Positions 1-6,535 of a stretch of DNA of 12,636 nt are shown piece after piece (within the stretch, counting starts at the first letter, position 1; each line of letters opens with the position of its first letter). The DNA lies in contig JBAZTJ010000072.1 of NCBI GenBank assembly GCA_041662005.1, positions 1 through 12,636 of the forward strand. The letters are read 5' to 3'. The DNA is from DATHXC01 sp041662005. Its GTDB lineage: Bacteria; Pseudomonadota; Gammaproteobacteria; Burkholderiales; Methylophilaceae. Position numbers and translations under genes: made by a program. Under the pieces are notes generated by a model. That model was not told the DNA's origin, made no database searches, and saw nothing but the letters and a program-made list of their open reading frames with translations.

Positions 1-788
1 CTGGCCCTTACTGGGGCGAACAACAGGTCGAGAAAATAGGCCGCGGCGCTCACGTCATGATAGTGCTCGACCGAAGTGCCAGCATGAATGACGGTTTTGC
101 CGATAAATCGGGTGGCAAGGGGATATCCAAAATGGCGGCAGCCAGGAGCGTACTGCAGCAGTTCGTGAAAGAAGGCCGTGAAGACCTGGTTGGCATGGTC
201 ACTTTCAGCACTTCCCCCATCCTGGTGGCTCCACTAGGGGCGGATCATGAAGCGGTACAAGCAGCACTCTCCGCTACCGAGGCAGGCGGCATGGGTTTTA
301 CCGCAGTTGCCCGCGGCTTGGGTATGGCGCTGGATTACTTCGAGGGCAAACCGGTAACCGGCGCACGCGCCATCCTGCTGGTATCGGATGGCGGCGCCCA
401 TCTTGATGTCAAGACACAGGACTTGATACGTGACATGTTTCATCGCCAGAATGCCTCGCTGTACTGGATCTACCTGCGCTCGGCCAATGGAGCCAGCCTC
501 AATGAGGTGCCCACAGAAGAGAATGGCGGTGACGCATATCCCGAATACCAGCTGCATGAGTATTTCAAAACCTTGAAAGTACCGTACCACGCGTATGAGG
601 CAGAAAACCCGCAAGCAATCAGTGCCGCCATGCTCGATATCGCCAAACTCAAGAATCAACCGACGCGTTACCAGGAAGCAGTTTCGCGCCAGGATCTAAG
701 CGGGATTTTTTACCTGCTGGCATGCTTGAGTGCATTGATGCTGATGGCCCTGCATTTAACGGAGGTAAAACAATGGCGCAGCCACTGA
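1..788 (+). CDS. mxaC: MxaC, von Willebrand A domain protein of methanol dehydrogenase maturation (5' partial)
   Basis: The reading frame is open from base 3 without a stop before the first ATG at 57, and in-frame residues such as GPYWGEQQVEKIGRGAHV precede it, so the gene begins upstream of the window and 57 is not the start. Right after comes the vWA core: a hydrophobic strand followed by the MIDAS motif DRSAS, a second metal-site threonine in GMGFTAV, and a third aspartate in LLVSDGG. The C-terminus has one membrane helix (about the last 30 residues, LSGIFYLLACLSALMLMAL) and a short basic tail. This matches the BatA/B-like vWA proteins of the mxa cluster; the following genes (mxaK, mxaL, mxaD) fix the identity as MxaC. 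In Methylobacterium extorquens the MxaACKL proteins are needed to give calcium-loaded, active methanol dehydrogenase. Its end overlaps mxaK. A generic BatA/BatB protein is the alternative, but the neighbours argue against it. Confidence 0.88.
   Translation, partial: GPYWGEQQVEKIGRGAHVMIVLDRSASMNDGFADKSGGKGISKMAAARSVLQQFVKEGREDLVGMVTFSTSPILVAPLGADHEAVQAALSATEAGGMGFTAVARGLGMALDYFEGKPVTGARAILLVSDGGAHLDVKTQDLIRDMFHRQNASLYWIYLRSANGASLNEVPTEENGGDAYPEYQLHEYFKTLKVPYHAYEAENPQAISAAMLDIAKLKNQPTRYQEAVSRQDLSGIFYLLACLSALMLMALHLTEVKQWRSH
761..766 (+). promoter_or_regulatory. Ribosome binding site deciding the mxaK start
   Basis: GGAGGT lies six bases before the ATG at 773, inside the end of mxaC. It is a near-perfect anti-Shine-Dalgarno match and is the reason for choosing 773 over the longer in-frame start at 722, which would add 17 residues of poor character (MLECIDADGPAF...). 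Confidence 0.8.
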
Positions 789-1354
789 AATTCATCTTGC
801 GCAGGCAACTGTTCAATATCAGCCTGGCACTGGCAGCCATGTCTATCGCAACCATCGTGTGGAGCACGGGCAAGCTCTATCAGGCACATGATTACAATCG
901 GCACCTTACTGCCAACACACTCAGCCAGCAAGATTCCCCTGATGCGCTACTACTGAATGCCACTATTTACGAGCGTCGCGGACAGAACAACAAGGCGCTC
1001 ACCACTTACGCGTTACTCGCTGCGGAAGGCGATGACTACTTTGCCCGCGCGGCTTATTTCAATAGCGGCAATATCTACCTGAAACAGGCAACTGAGACGC
1101 TGGAGCGGGAAACACTGATGGGCTGGGATAATGCCGGGCCACTGCTGGCACTTGCAAAGAGTAGCTACCAGCGCGCCTTGAACATAGACCCATCGTGGTC
1201 GGAAGCGAAGTATAACTTCGAGCTTGCCCTGCGCTTGTCACCCGCCAACCATGGCCGCAAGGGACCCAGTGAGTATGAGCGCGATGAAGAGCAGATAGAC
1301 GAACGTCCCAGCGGCTGGCCTTCCATCCCGGGGAGCCCGCGTGGCATGCCATGA
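773..1354 (+). CDS. mxaK: MxaK, membrane-anchored TPR-like protein of methanol dehydrogenase maturation
   Basis: 193 residues from the ATG at 773. An amphipathic basic start (MAQPLKFILRRQLF) leads into one transmembrane helix (about residues 14-31, ISLALAAMSIATIVW), so the rest is probably periplasmic. The body (about 50-155) is helical with TPR-like character: an ALLLNATIYERRGQNNKALTTY-type helix pair, then SGNIYLKQA and SSYQRALNIDPSWSEAKYN. The tail (about 160-193) is charged and then Pro/Gly-rich, ending GWPSIPGSPRGMP, a feature I associate with MxaK. In M. extorquens MxaK is one of the MxaACKL proteins needed for calcium incorporation into methanol dehydrogenase, presumably as a scaffold for the two vWA proteins encoded on either side. 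The gene overlaps mxaC by 16 bases and mxaL by 4 bases, so translation is coupled in both directions. Confidence 0.88.
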   Translation: MAQPLKFILRRQLFNISLALAAMSIATIVWSTGKLYQAHDYNRHLTANTLSQQDSPDALLLNATIYERRGQNNKALTTYALLAAEGDDYFARAAYFNSGNIYLKQATETLERETLMGWDNAGPLLALAKSSYQRALNIDPSWSEAKYNFELALRLSPANHGRKGPSEYERDEEQIDERPSGWPSIPGSPRGMP

Positions 1355-2367
1355 TGTTGCATTTCACCAGGCATTTACACATCGACAACCGAGGTTACCT
1401 GTTGCTGGCGACTATCCTGCTCCTGTCCATATGCCTGGCCAGCCCACATGCACACATGCCGCGCCGGGTATTCGACTGGTTTATTGTGCTGGATATCACG
1501 CAAAGCATGAACGTGCGCGACTACACCAGTGAGTCCGCTACCGGCAAGCGCAGCATCAGCCGCCTGGAAGAGGCGAAATTAGCCATCAGGCAAAGCCTGC
1601 GCCAATTGCCGTGCGGTTCGCGCGTAGCGCTGGGCCTGTTCACCGAGCGTGACGCCCTCAATATCATGCGCCCGCTGGAGGTATGCGCCCATTTCTCCGC
1701 ACTGGATCAAACCGTATCACGCATGGATTGGCGCATGGCCTGGGCCGCAGACTCTTTCATCAGTCACGGCGTGTATAGCGCTGTCGAGCAAGCACCCAAG
1801 CTGGGCAAGGATCTACGCCTGTTGTTCATCACCGACGGCAACCAGGCACCGCCGGTTAATCCGCGCTATATGCCGGTGTTTCCCGGCAAACCCGGTGCAG
1901 TCAAAGGCTATCTGCTCGGCATGGGTAAAACCGCGCTCAGCCCTATTCCCAAGCTGGATGAGCAGGACAACGTTTCAGGCTACTGGGATCAGGAAGAAGT
2001 CATGCGCTACGGTACCTTCGGCATGGCAGAAGTGCTGTCCGTGTTAGCCATGGAAGGCCATCAGGATAGAAATGCCGGTCATAGCGCCAGCCAATCGGTG
2101 CTGAGTAATGCCCATATGTCTGGCCTGGATGAAACCAACCTGCAGCGCCTGAGCAAGACCACAGGCCTGGAATACCACCGCATCGAACACACACAGCAAC
2201 TGGTACAGGCATTGACGGCATCAAAGATGGCGATCTGGCGTACCGCTGATACCGATCTACGACCATGGTTCGCTATCCCGGCCTTGCTGCTGCTAGTAGC
2301 GTTTTTTATTCCCGTACCCATTTTTCAAAAAATACAACATTACTTAACCAGAAAGAGAGTCCAATGA
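1351..2367 (+). CDS. mxaL: MxaL, von Willebrand A domain protein of methanol dehydrogenase maturation
   Basis: 338 residues. The start codon at 1351 overlaps the mxaK stop (ATGATG, with TGA at 1352-1354); an immediate second ATG at 1354 is equally possible and changes one residue. An N-terminal membrane helix (about 15-31) is followed by a vWA domain: LDITQSMN carries the MIDAS residues D48, T50 and S52, and FITDGN gives D162. The middle of the MIDAS triplet is Thr where the common form is DxSxS. A C-terminal helix (about 293-312, WFAIPALLLLVAFFIPVPIF) anchors the other end, the BatA/BatB topology. Known role in methylotrophs: with MxaA, C and K it supports calcium insertion into the PQQ-methanol dehydrogenase. 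It ends in a 4-base overlap with mxaD. The MxaL identity rests mainly on order and topology, because MxaL and MxaC are related vWA proteins. Confidence 0.87.
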   Translation: MMLHFTRHLHIDNRGYLLLATILLLSICLASPHAHMPRRVFDWFIVLDITQSMNVRDYTSESATGKRSISRLEEAKLAIRQSLRQLPCGSRVALGLFTERDALNIMRPLEVCAHFSALDQTVSRMDWRMAWAADSFISHGVYSAVEQAPKLGKDLRLLFITDGNQAPPVNPRYMPVFPGKPGAVKGYLLGMGKTALSPIPKLDEQDNVSGYWDQEEVMRYGTFGMAEVLSVLAMEGHQDRNAGHSASQSVLSNAHMSGLDETNLQRLSKTTGLEYHRIEHTQQLVQALTASKMAIWRTADTDLRPWFAIPALLLLVAFFIPVPIFQKIQHYLTRKRVQ

Positions 2368-2870
2368 AAATCGTCGTCGCACTTTTAACAGCTCTGATTG
2401 CAACATCCGCCCAGGCTCACGGCCCTACCCCACGAAAAACAGATGAGTCGGTACTCATCAAGGCCAGCCCTGAGTCTATCTGGAAAAAAATTACCGCACC
2501 TTGCAGTATTGCTAGCTGGCATCCTGAGGTGGCAGCTTGCGAAATCATTACCGACAAGCAGCATAAAATCACCCTCAAGAATGGTAAAAGTATCATTGAA
2601 GAGATTGATGAAATGGCAGATACCGACATGACACTCTCGTACCGGTTGACAGGCGAAATTGATATGGCGGCACTACCGGTCAGCTCACTGAACGGCAGGA
2701 TCCGCCTGAAAGCCGAGGATGGTGGTGTACGCGTAAGCTGGATGGCGCGTTACTATCGTGCATTTACCGGCAACGAACCGCCTGAAGGCCAGGATGATGA
2801 AGCCGCGCAAGTTGCGATAGATACCTTTGTCAAAACCGGCCTGGCTAACCTCGGCAATCCCGCAAAATAA
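2364..2870 (+). CDS. mxaD: MxaD, periplasmic SRPBCC-type protein supporting methanol oxidation
   Basis: 168 residues from the ATG at 2364, which overlaps the mxaL stop (ATGA); GAGAG a few bases upstream is a usable ribosome binding site. The frame is open 33 codons further upstream, but those residues are mxaL read in another frame. The protein begins with a clear signal peptide (MKIVVALLTALIATSAQA, probable cleavage after AQA), leaving a mature protein near 16 kDa. The mature part fits the START/SRPBCC fold: TDESVLIKASPESIWKKI, then a W-HPEV segment, a KNGKSIIEEI strand pair, and a final long helix. MxaD in M. extorquens is a 17-kDa periplasmic protein that promotes electron transfer between methanol dehydrogenase and its cytochrome cL. 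Size, signal peptide and position after mxaL all agree. Confidence 0.9.
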   Translation: MKIVVALLTALIATSAQAHGPTPRKTDESVLIKASPESIWKKITAPCSIASWHPEVAACEIITDKQHKITLKNGKSIIEEIDEMADTDMTLSYRLTGEIDMAALPVSSLNGRIRLKAEDGGVRVSWMARYYRAFTGNEPPEGQDDEAAQVAIDTFVKTGLANLGNPAK

Positions 2871-2890
2871 GCAAGTGAGCCTGTTGCACT

Positions 2891-3277
2891 ATGCTCAAGT
2901 TACAGCGTATTAACGTCCGGTTCATCCACCAAACTTTGTCGGCAATCTCTTACGGCATAATGCTTGGATGGTTATCCATGCCGGACGAATTACATGCCGC
3001 AGAAATCGCCAACCGCAATCCACCGGTTGAGGTAGTGTTGGTGGAGTCTGAAGATGAACGATGTGTCGCCAACGATGGAAAGATGATTTCACTGGAAGCC
3101 AAAAACCTCCCCTACAGTGTGGCGGTCTGGGTTGATCGGTGGTTCATGGAGGTGCAGACGGCGGACCATACCAAACACATCCTGTCCGCAAGCCTCAGTC
3201 AGGCAGCGCTGGGTTGCTCCAATACAAACTCTGGGCATCAGCACTGGACTATCCATAGTGTTTATCAGCTGGATTGA
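2891..3277 (+). CDS. Small secreted protein of unknown function at the end of the mxa operon
   Basis: 128 residues, not recognised. It starts 20 bases after the mxaD stop on the same strand with no terminator between them, so it is probably the last gene of the operon. The ribosome binding site is weak (AGTGAG, 11 bases before the ATG). The N-terminus looks like a long signal peptide: basic residues to R10, a hydrophobic stretch at about 15-30, and small residues (HAAEIA) at 35-40. The mature part is short, with alternating hydrophobic residues suggesting beta strands (PPVEVVLVES, YSVAVWVDRWFMEVQ). It holds just two cysteines, C58 (ERCVAND) and C109 (LGCSN), which could form a disulfide in the periplasm. 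In M. extorquens mxaD is followed by mxaE and mxaH, also poorly understood; this gene has the same position, but I cannot show homology. The coding call is supported by its length and strand agreement. Confidence 0.65.
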   Translation: MLKLQRINVRFIHQTLSAISYGIMLGWLSMPDELHAAEIANRNPPVEVVLVESEDERCVANDGKMISLEAKNLPYSVAVWVDRWFMEVQTADHTKHILSASLSQAALGCSNTNSGHQHWTIHSVYQLD

Positions 3278-3311
3278 TAGCCACCTATAGCTAGGCACTG
3301 CGATCGTACAT

Positions 3312-3346
3312 AACAAAACAGGGCGCTCAAGCCGCCCTGTTTTGTT
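3312..3346. terminator. Bidirectional rho-independent terminator between the mxa operon and mscL
   Basis: A perfect inverted repeat: arm 3312-3325 (AACAAAACAGGGCG) pairs with 3333-3346 (CGCCCTGTTTTGTT) around a 7-base loop. The GC-rich top (GGGCG/CGCCC) is next to the loop, and the base of the stem is an A-run on one side and a T-run on the other, so a U-tract results in either direction. It lies 34 bases after the small secreted gene and 26 bases after the end of mscL, which converge on it, so it can stop both transcripts. Confidence 0.9.
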
Positions 3347-3372
3347 GCTATGAAAGCTCCTGCTATTTCAGC

Positions 3373-3792
3373 TTACTTTTTCAAAGAATCGCGAATCTCA
3401 CGCAACAACAGTACATCTTCCGGCGTAGCAGGTGCCGCTGCAGGCGCTTCCTCACGTTGCAAGCGGTTCAAGGTACGAATCAGCAAAAACACTGCAAATG
3501 CCACAATGGTAAAACTCACCACGGCATTCACAAACAGGCCGTAGTTCAATGTCACTGCGCCTGCTGTCTTGGCAGCGGCAACAGACGCATAAGGTGCAGC
3601 GACTGCGCCCTCTTTCAGTACAAAAAACAGATTACTGAAATCCACGTTGCCCAGAACCAACCCGATAGGCGGCATAATCACATCATCCACCAGCGATTTC
3701 ACAATTCCGCCAAAAGCCGCGCCGATAATGATACCCACGGCCATATCCACTACATTTCCACGCATAGCAAAGGTTTTAAATTCTTTAAACAT
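3373..3792 (-). CDS. mscL: MscL, large-conductance mechanosensitive channel
   Basis: 139 residues from the ATG at 3792. The frame is open six codons further, but MFKEFKTFAMRGN is the family's usual N-terminus and a GGGAGA ribosome binding site sits just before it. Recognisable parts in order: an N-terminal amphipathic helix; pore-lining TM1 with RGNVVDMAVGIIIGAAFG (about 11-28); the signature VDDVIMPPIG (35-44); a variable periplasmic loop rich in Ala (about 60-80); TM2 (about 86-106, FVNAVVSFTIVAFAVFLLI); a short charged linker; an Ala/Pro stretch; and the C-terminal helix LLLREIRDSLKK. Length is close to the 136 residues of E. coli MscL. It acts as a homopentamer in the inner membrane, opening at high tension to release solutes on hypo-osmotic shock. 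It is divergent from lnt and convergent with the mxa operon. Confidence 0.97.
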   Translation of the reverse strand: MFKEFKTFAMRGNVVDMAVGIIIGAAFGGIVKSLVDDVIMPPIGLVLGNVDFSNLFFVLKEGAVAAPYASVAAAKTAGAVTLNYGLFVNAVVSFTIVAFAVFLLIRTLNRLQREEAPAAAPATPEDVLLLREIRDSLKK

Positions 3793-3796
3793 GCTA

Positions 3797-3802
3797 TCTC
3801 CC
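3797..3802 (-). promoter_or_regulatory. Ribosome binding site deciding the mscL start
   Basis: Read on the - strand this is GGGAGA, four bases before the ATG at 3792. It supports the shorter, family-typical start over the upstream in-frame ATG codons. Confidence 0.75.
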
Positions 3803-3881
3803 ATCATCATTTATTTTTTGGCAACCTCAATGCTAACCGCACGCCACCACGGTTAACGCACATCTCTCTGACTCCTGTCGT

Positions 3882-3887
3882 TATAAT
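3882..3887 (+). promoter_or_regulatory. lnt: Candidate -10 box for the lnt promoter
   Basis: A perfect TATAAT lies in the mscL-lnt divergent gap, about 47 bases before the lnt start. No good -35 hexamer is found 16-18 bases upstream, and there is no extended -10 TG, so this is a partial promoter match only. I found no convincing promoter for mscL on the other strand. Confidence 0.4.
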
Positions 3888-3923
3888 GCAAAAAGATTCC
3901 GCTTTAGTCCATATATAACATTT

Positions 3924-3927
3924 AGGA
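3924..3927 (+). promoter_or_regulatory. lnt: Ribosome binding site supporting a TTG start for lnt
   Basis: AGGA lies six bases before the TTG codon at 3934. The next in-frame ATG, at 3985, lacks such a site and would remove most of the first membrane helix. Confidence 0.6.
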
Positions 3928-3933
3928 TATTGT

Positions 3934-5397
3934 TTGCGCCTCCTTCACTCTACCGCCCTTCTTGTCGCCTTCTGTTCAGGCGCAATGACCATTTTCGGTT
4001 ATGCGCCTTTTTACTTTTATCCCTTGCCTGTCGTAACGCTGGCAGTGCTGTTCTATTGCCTGCAAAAAGCCGGCTCATCCAAGCAGGCGACGCTCATCGC
4101 TTATGCCTTTGGCCTCGGCTTTTTCTGTACCGGTGTTTCGTGGATTTATGTCAGCCTGCATGATTTTGGCGGCATGCCCTGGTGGTTCGCCGGATTCGCT
4201 ACGTTTACCTTCTGTGCATTCCTCGCGCTATTTACTGCAGCAGCAGGCTGGCTGACCTACCGTACGCAAAATATCCTCATCGCCGGGCCAATATTCTGGG
4301 TGTTGCTGGAATGGATACGCAGCTGGATATTTACCGGCTTCCCCTGGCTGAATGTCGGCTACTCGCAGGTTCCTTATGGCCCACTGGCCGGTTTCGCGCC
4401 AGTAGTGGGCATATATGGCGTATCTCTGTTTGTGGCTTTTATCGCCAGCTTATTGGTACTCATGGCTAACAAAAGCAGCCGCAAGCCAGCGGTACTGGCA
4501 TTCGTGGTGGTATGGATCAGCGGCAGCGTACTCAAGCAATTAGAGTGGAGCCAGCCCACCGGTGAGCCTACCAGCGTAGCACTGGTGCAGGGCAACGTAC
4601 CGCAGGAAATGAAATGGCAGCCGGAGATAGCGCAGCAGACTTTGGACGACTACCTAGCGCTGGCCAGGCAATCCAGCGCTAAATTAATTGTATTGCCGGA
4701 AGCCGCGCTGCCGGAGCTACTGGAGCAATTGCCGCCGGACTACCTGAACCAGCTCAGGGCACACGGCAAAGACCATCAATCCGATATCCTGGTAGGCATG
4801 CTGGAGTCCGATCAGGGCCAGTACTTCAACAGCATGCTCAGTTACGGCAACAGCCCCACGCAAACCTACCGAAAATCGCACCTGGTGCCATTTGGCGAGT
4901 TTATTCCGTTCAAGGTCATCTTCGGCTGGATTTACCGCGACTGGCTTAACATGCCTATTAGCGATTTATCCAGCGGAACCCTGAACCAGCGCCCGCTGGC
5001 GATTGCCGGGCAACAGGTGGCGGTCAATATCTGCTATGAAGACGTGTTTGGCGAGGAAATCATCCGTCAATTGCCGCAAGCCACCTTGCTGGCTAATGCC
5101 AGCAATATGGCCTGGTTCGGCAACTCCTGGTCGGCAGACCAGCACCTGCAAATGTCGCAAACCCGCGCGCTGGAGACTGGCCGCATGATGCTGCGCGCCA
5201 CCAACACCGGCGCCACCGCCATTATCGACACCCACGGCCACGTGCTCAAAGTACTACCGCATTTCGTGAGAGACACACTGGAAAGCACCGTGCAAGGCTA
5301 TAGTGGCACTACACCTTATGTACGCTGGGGCAACTGGCCGGCCATCGTGTTTATACTGATCTCGGTTATTCTTTTATGGGGCCGCAAAAAGAAGTAA
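3934..5397 (+). CDS. lnt: Apolipoprotein N-acyltransferase
   Basis: 487 residues from a TTG start. Lnt transfers an acyl chain from a phospholipid to the N-terminal cysteine of apolipoproteins, the last step of lipoprotein maturation in the inner membrane. The N-terminal half has about five or six membrane helices, including the early FGYAPFYFYPLP motif and the conserved LLEWIRSWIFTGFPWLNVGY segment (about 124-143). The C-terminal half is a periplasmic nitrilase-type domain with all three catalytic residues: E256 in VLPEAALPE, K314 in YRKSHLVPFGEF, and C367 in VNICYEDVFG. A final helix (about 464-482, WPAIVFILISVILLW) and a Lys-rich end complete the topology. Length is near that of E. coli Lnt (512). 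In many Betaproteobacteria a corC/ybeX gene precedes lnt; here the upstream neighbour is mscL on the other strand, so lnt probably has its own promoter. Confidence 0.96.
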   Translation: MRLLHSTALLVAFCSGAMTIFGYAPFYFYPLPVVTLAVLFYCLQKAGSSKQATLIAYAFGLGFFCTGVSWIYVSLHDFGGMPWWFAGFATFTFCAFLALFTAAAGWLTYRTQNILIAGPIFWVLLEWIRSWIFTGFPWLNVGYSQVPYGPLAGFAPVVGIYGVSLFVAFIASLLVLMANKSSRKPAVLAFVVVWISGSVLKQLEWSQPTGEPTSVALVQGNVPQEMKWQPEIAQQTLDDYLALARQSSAKLIVLPEAALPELLEQLPPDYLNQLRAHGKDHQSDILVGMLESDQGQYFNSMLSYGNSPTQTYRKSHLVPFGEFIPFKVIFGWIYRDWLNMPISDLSSGTLNQRPLAIAGQQVAVNICYEDVFGEEIIRQLPQATLLANASNMAWFGNSWSADQHLQMSQTRALETGRMMLRATNTGATAIIDTHGHVLKVLPHFVRDTLESTVQGYSGTTPYVRWGNWPAIVFILISVILLWGRKKK

Positions 5398-5434
5398 AAT
5401 CAACGCTTTTCGCCAACACTACCTTATGGCGCAT

Positions 5435-5560
5435 TTAGAAATTCGAGTTTCTAAGTCAGGCTAGGCGCGAACAAAAAATTACGACGCCGCATAGATGTAA
5501 CTATGTAAGGAGTAATTTTTTGTGAGCAACGCCGCATGACGACGAAAATTGGGTTTCTAA
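5435..5560. repeat. Palindromic MITE/REP-like element between lnt and glyQ
   Basis: This 126-base stretch has nested symmetry not explained by coding. TTAGAAA at 5435-5441 is the exact reverse complement of TTTCTAA at 5554-5560, giving 7-base terminal inverted repeats. TTAGAAA also pairs locally with TTTCTAA at 5448-5454. Inside, a perfect 12-base inverted repeat (ACAAAAAATTAC at 5471-5482 and GTAATTTTTTGT at 5512-5523) encloses a smaller CATAG/CTATG hairpin (5490-5494 and 5501-5505). ACGCCGCAT occurs twice as a direct repeat (5484-5492 and 5529-5537). No target-site duplication is obvious. The pattern suggests a dispersed non-autonomous repeat, or a structured transcript region upstream of glyQ that could act as a processing site or weak terminator. 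Its copy number cannot be seen here. Confidence 0.6.
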
Positions 5561-5602
5561 GGGCACTTTAAATATAGATAAAGACATAAAAAACCAAGCC
5601 AC

Positions 5603-6535
5603 ATGTTAACTTTCCAGCAAATAATATTAAAACTACAAACCTATTGGGATGAGCAAGGCTGTACCCTGCTACAACCCTATGACATGGAAGTCGGTGCGGG
5701 CACATCGCATACTGCCACCTTCCTGCGCGCCTTGGGCCCAGAGCCATGGAAGGCCGCCTACGTGCAACCCAGTCGCCGCCCCAAGGATGGCCGCTACGGT
5801 GAGAATCCCAACCGTCTGCAGCATTATTATCAATTCCAGGTAGTACTTAAGCCGGCACCAGCCAATATCCTGGAACTCTATCTTGGCTCGCTGGAGGCAC
5901 TGGGCTTTGACCTGAAACAGAATGACATCCGCTTTGTAGAAGATGACTGGGAAAACCCCACGCTAGGCGCATGGGGTCTAGGCTGGGAAGTCTGGCTCAA
6001 CGGCATGGAAGTCACGCAGTTCACCTATTTTCAGCAAGTTGGTGGCATAGACTGCAAGCCCATCACCGGCGAGATCACCTACGGCCTGGAGCGCCTGGCC
6101 ATGTACCTGCAAGGCGTAGATAACGTCTACAACCTGACTTACTCTGCCAATGGCGACAGCGTGGTGAAATATGGCGACGTATTCCTGCAAAATGAAAAAG
6201 AGCAGTCCGCCTACAACTGCGAGCACAGCGATGTCGAGTTTCTGCTGGGCGCATTCGGCAGCCACGAGAAAGAAGCCAAATACCTGGTGGAGCAACAACT
6301 GGCGCTGCCTGCCTACGAACAGGTGCTGAAAGCCGCACACACTTTCAACCTGCTGGATGCACGTGGCGCCATTTCGGTCACAGAACGCGCCGCCTACATG
6401 GGCCGCATCCGTAATCTGGCGCGCTCCGTCGCCGCTAGCTACCTGGATAGCCGCGCCCGGTTGGGCTTCCCCATGGCGCCTAAAGCTTGGGCAGATGAAG
6501 TATTGGCACAGATTGAGAAGAAGGCAGCAGCATGA
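5603..6535 (+). CDS. glyQ: Glycine--tRNA ligase, alpha subunit
   Basis: 310 residues, close to the 303 of E. coli GlyQ. This is the catalytic subunit of the bacterial alpha2beta2 glycyl-tRNA synthetase, a class II enzyme that activates glycine with ATP for tRNA(Gly). The start MLTFQQIILKLQTYWDEQGC is family-typical, so the ATG at 5603 is chosen although its ribosome binding site is weak. Visible parts: GAGTSHTATFLRALGPEPWK (31-50); class II motif 2 in the SRRPKDGRYGENPNRLQHYY region (57-76); and motif 3 in GEITYGLERLAMYLQ (156-170), whose arginine binds ATP. The C-terminal part is helical and ends in Lys/Ala residues. The stop overlaps the glyS start by four bases, which suits equal production of the two subunits. 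The 205-base gap upstream implies a promoter there; TATAGA at 5573-5578 with TTGGGT 18 bases before it is a weak candidate. Confidence 0.97.
   Translation: MLTFQQIILKLQTYWDEQGCTLLQPYDMEVGAGTSHTATFLRALGPEPWKAAYVQPSRRPKDGRYGENPNRLQHYYQFQVVLKPAPANILELYLGSLEALGFDLKQNDIRFVEDDWENPTLGAWGLGWEVWLNGMEVTQFTYFQQVGGIDCKPITGEITYGLERLAMYLQGVDNVYNLTYSANGDSVVKYGDVFLQNEKEQSAYNCEHSDVEFLLGAFGSHEKEAKYLVEQQLALPAYEQVLKAAHTFNLLDARGAISVTERAAYMGRIRNLARSVAASYLDSRARLGFPMAPKAWADEVLAQIEKKAAA

Noticed and set aside
722..772. Longer start for mxaK at 722
   Set aside because: The extra 17 residues come from the mxaC tail read in another frame, and the strong GGAGGT at 761-766 serves the ATG at 773.
2265..2363. Longer start for mxaD at 2265
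   Set aside because: It would bury the clear signal peptide behind 33 residues; the ATG at 2364 overlaps the mxaL stop as in the other operon junctions.
3457..3918. 153-residue + strand frame antisense to mscL
   Set aside because: It overlaps the clear MscL gene, and its composition (many His, Gln and Asn) is what the antisense of a hydrophobic protein gives.
5411..5431. CGCCA/TGGCG hairpin after lnt as a terminator
   Set aside because: The stem is only 5 bases with an 11-base loop and no T-run follows.
5507..5540. Possible leader peptide: AGGAG followed by GTG and four codons ending in TGA
   Set aside because: Only five codons, no glycine codons that could sense tRNA(Gly) charging, and the sequence is already part of the palindromic element.
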